From DATHWB01 sp040902855 (GTDB lineage Bacteria; Actinomycetota; Acidimicrobiia; Spongiisociales; ZC4RG35): a DNA stretch of 13,556 bases. This document shows, one piece after another, positions 11,579 to 13,556 of the stretch (within the stretch, counting starts at the first letter, position 1; each line of letters opens with the position of its first letter). Position numbers and translations under genes: made by a program. The DNA lies in contig JBBDWN010000158.1 in assembly GCA_040902855.1 (NCBI GenBank), positions 1-13,556 on the forward strand. Direction: 5' to 3'. The notes under the pieces are model-generated. The model ran no database searches. It saw only the letters and a program-made list of their open reading frames with translations, and was not told the origin of the DNA.

Positions 11579-13556
11579 ACCCGGTAGGCGTCTTCGGTCG
11601 GTTTGACCGGCCGGTCGAGCCATAAGGGTCGGCGGAGTCCGCCGGGACCCGGACCGGGTTTGGTGAGCCCCAACCATTCCCGGTAGATCTCGTAGGACTT
11701 GGCGGTGTCGACGACGACATCGCCGTATTGATCGTCGGACTCGGCCGGAGTGATCCGGACACGCTGATGCCAGGCGTGCATTCCCGAGACCGGGTCGGGG
11801 TGGGGCGGGAACGCCAGATTCTGATGGACCCCTGCGTCCCGCCACCAGATGCGTTCGGAGTCGGGATCGGCGGATGTGAACGGTTCGATCCCCTTCTTCT
11901 GCCGGAGACGCCAGGTGCTGTCACCGGTCTTGGTGATATCGACGAGTGCGGACGACCAGCGCTCGTTGCCGGACCCGTCCTCCAGCCGCCAGCGTCCCAT
12001 GTGATGGGAGGCGGCGACCACGCCCGGTCGGATGCCTTCGGTGCGCCACACTCGGATCACGAAGTGGCCGGTGTCGGTGCTGATCCGGACGAGGTCGCCG
12101 GTGGCCAGGTCCATCGCCTCGGCGTCGAGGGGATTCATCCACAGCGGATGACCGTGGCTGATCTCGTAGAGGTACTTGGCGTTGCCCGACCGCGTGTGGA
12201 TGAGCGTCGGAAGCCGGAAGATCGGAAGCAGGATCCGCTCGTTGGCCGCGAGGTCGAGTTTCCGCCAGTGGACGTGGGATTCGAGATAGGTGGGAATCGC
12301 TTCTGTCTCCCATCCCCAGTCGTGCATGGTCTCAGACCACCATTCCAGCTTCTTGGACGGCGACCGGAACCCGTGACGGCTGGTCCCGTCCTCCATCCGC
12401 AGCCCGTCGGCGGTCTCCCGCTCGTGAACCTGATAGATGTCGCGAGCAACCTCGACCGCCCCGTACTTGCGCATGAAGCCGAGCGGGTCGAGGCCTTCGG
12501 CCGCGGCCCGTTCCGGGAGTCCCGGGACGGAGTTTTCGAACATCCATCCGTAGTACTCGTCGACGGTGACCGGACGTGTTGGATCCGAAGGCGATTCGAA
12601 CCAGCGACGAATGCCCAAAGAACCGTCCGGATCGATCTTCCAAGACAGGTCGATCCAGAACTCGGTCTCCTCCCACACTTCCCCCGGGTTGGCCTCGTGG
12701 GTGCGCGCGAACGTCTTTCCTTCACGTTCACCTGCGACCCGAAGCACCGGCTGGCGGAAGCCGAGCCATTGGCCCATGTGCGTCTCGTAGGAGTGGGTGT
12801 CGTGGCGTTCGGATCCGACCCCCATCGGGAGGACGTAGTCGGCGAACCAGGCGGACTCTGACCAGGTCGGAGTGAGAGCGACGTGCAGGCCGATCCGATC
12901 TGTGTCGGTGAGCATCTCCAACCACGAGAACCCGTCAGGATTCGTCCACACCGGGTTGTAGACCCGGGTGAAGTACACGTCGACCTTGCCACGGCCCTCC
13001 TTGGTGAGATACGGAAGGAGAAAGCTCATCTCATGATGTGCCAACGGGTATTCGGGCGGCCACAACAGTTCATTCCACCGGGAGTGGGGGGGCGGCATGT
13101 TCCAGTGTTCCGGCTTGAACTTGTCCCAGGCACTCGGAGCAGTGCCGCCGACGGTGCCGATCGAACCGGTGAGCACATGGAGCAACCACAGCGTGCGGGC
13201 GGCCTGCCACCCTCCGAGGTTTCCGGATCCGGTCGACCGCCATGTGTGCGAGGCGAACCGCGATCCTGCCCGGGCGATCTCGCGTGCCACCTCTTCGATC
13301 TGACGCGCCTCGATCCCGCACTCCTCGGCTGCCCACTCGGGGGTGTAATGGCTGTAGACGCGTCCCAGCATGGCGATGAACTCCTCGTACGTCTGAGGAA
13401 GTTCCGGGAATCGGCCGGCAAGCGTCTCGCGCCAATTGACCCACCGTCGGACGAAGGCGTGGTCCACCGCATCCCATTCGAGCAGCAGCCGGGCGATGGC
13501 CAGGAACAGCGCTGGCTCGGTGCCTGGCCACGTCGAGAGCCAGTAATCCGACATCG
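11575..13556 (-). CDS. Molybdopterin oxidoreductase catalytic subunit, DMSO-reductase superfamily (5' end outside window)
   Basis: C-terminal 659 residues of a large Mo/W-bisPGD enzyme. The Met at 13554 is very likely internal, because the DYWLSTWPGTEPALFLAIAR stretch corresponds to the middle of these proteins, after the iron-sulfur domain and first cofactor segment, so a few hundred residues are missing. Visible parts (numbered from 13554): a Rossmann-like region with GNLGGWQAARTLWLLHVLTG (111-130) and VDVYFTRVYNPVWTNPDG (191-208), WFADYVLPMGVGSERHD (236-252), and the C-terminal dinucleotide-binding beta-barrel (about 440-605) with HPLWMNPLDAEAMDLATGD (469-487) and GVVAASHHMGRWR (511-523). 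The tail to residue 659 is rich in Pro, Gly and Arg. The insert from 270 to 430 is large. Substrate cannot be told; sulfur-oxyanion, arsenic and formate types are all possible. Confidence 0.9.
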   Translation of the reverse strand, partial: MSDYWLSTWPGTEPALFLAIARLLLEWDAVDHAFVRRWVNWRETLAGRFPELPQTYEEFIAMLGRVYSHYTPEWAAEECGIEARQIEEVAREIARAGSRFASHTWRSTGSGNLGGWQAARTLWLLHVLTGSIGTVGGTAPSAWDKFKPEHWNMPPPHSRWNELLWPPEYPLAHHEMSFLLPYLTKEGRGKVDVYFTRVYNPVWTNPDGFSWLEMLTDTDRIGLHVALTPTWSESAWFADYVLPMGVGSERHDTHSYETHMGQWLGFRQPVLRVAGEREGKTFARTHEANPGEVWEETEFWIDLSWKIDPDGSLGIRRWFESPSDPTRPVTVDEYYGWMFENSVPGLPERAAAEGLDPLGFMRKYGAVEVARDIYQVHERETADGLRMEDGTSRHGFRSPSKKLEWWSETMHDWGWETEAIPTYLESHVHWRKLDLAANERILLPIFRLPTLIHTRSGNAKYLYEISHGHPLWMNPLDAEAMDLATGDLVRISTDTGHFVIRVWRTEGIRPGVVAASHHMGRWRLEDGSGNERWSSALVDITKTGDSTWRLRQKKGIEPFTSADPDSERIWWRDAGVHQNLAFPPHPDPVSGMHAWHQRVRITPAESDDQYGDVVVDTAKSYEIYREWLGLTKPGPGPGGLRRPLWLDRPVKPTEDAYRV

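Overview
The window reads as high-GC bacterial chromosome with dense, short-spaced genes and strong G/C bias at third codon positions. Gene content (a GlgB-GlgC pair, AzgA-type permease, TauE/DUF1634 pair, molybdopterin oxidoreductase) and several genes that seem to lack a 5' leader suggest an actinomycetote, perhaps a deep-branching Acidimicrobiia-like lineage. That placement is inferred from style, not from a marker gene. No tRNA, rRNA, CRISPR array, insertion sequence or phage gene was seen.

Region 1 (1-3739, minus strand) is a glycogen operon transcribed glgB > CopC-like membrane-anchored protein > glgC. GlgC makes ADP-glucose and GlgB adds the alpha-1,6 branches; no glycogen synthase is in the window. 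The CopC-like gene between them has kept the N-terminal His expected after signal cleavage but lost the second copper His.

Region 2 (3740-5728, minus strand) holds a DUF368 membrane protein (family linked to polyprenyl-phosphate transport), then a two-membrane-segment protein with a long helical middle, then a 26-codon frame that looks like the tail of a lost beta-propeller gene.

Region 3 (5782-7969, plus strand) holds a DUF2461 protein and an AzgA-type purine permease with a good ribosome binding site. The permease converges with an MFS transporter (7992-9179, minus) on a perfect GC-rich palindrome.

Region 4 (9289-10999, plus strand) holds a small unrecognised gene overlapping a DUF2237 gene by one base (TGATG), then a TauE/SafE exporter overlapping a DUF1634 gene (ATGA).

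Region 5 (10874-13556, minus strand) holds the C-terminal 660 or so codons of a DMSO-reductase-superfamily molybdoenzyme, cut by the window edge. It is followed, with a 4-base overlap, by an unrecognised 234-codon gene whose 3' end overlaps the DUF1634 gene by 126 bases tail to tail.

One recurring pattern is a TANNNT hexamer placed 6 or 7 bases before the start codon in four genes (glgB, DUF2461, MFS, TauE), none with a clear Shine-Dalgarno. This fits leaderless transcripts. The SD-bearing genes are operon-internal (copC-like, glgC), the purine permease and DUF368. No complete new defence or mobile system is visible. The best leads are the CopC-like gene in the glycogen operon, the DUF368 partner, the DUF2237 partner and the molybdoenzyme's neighbour.
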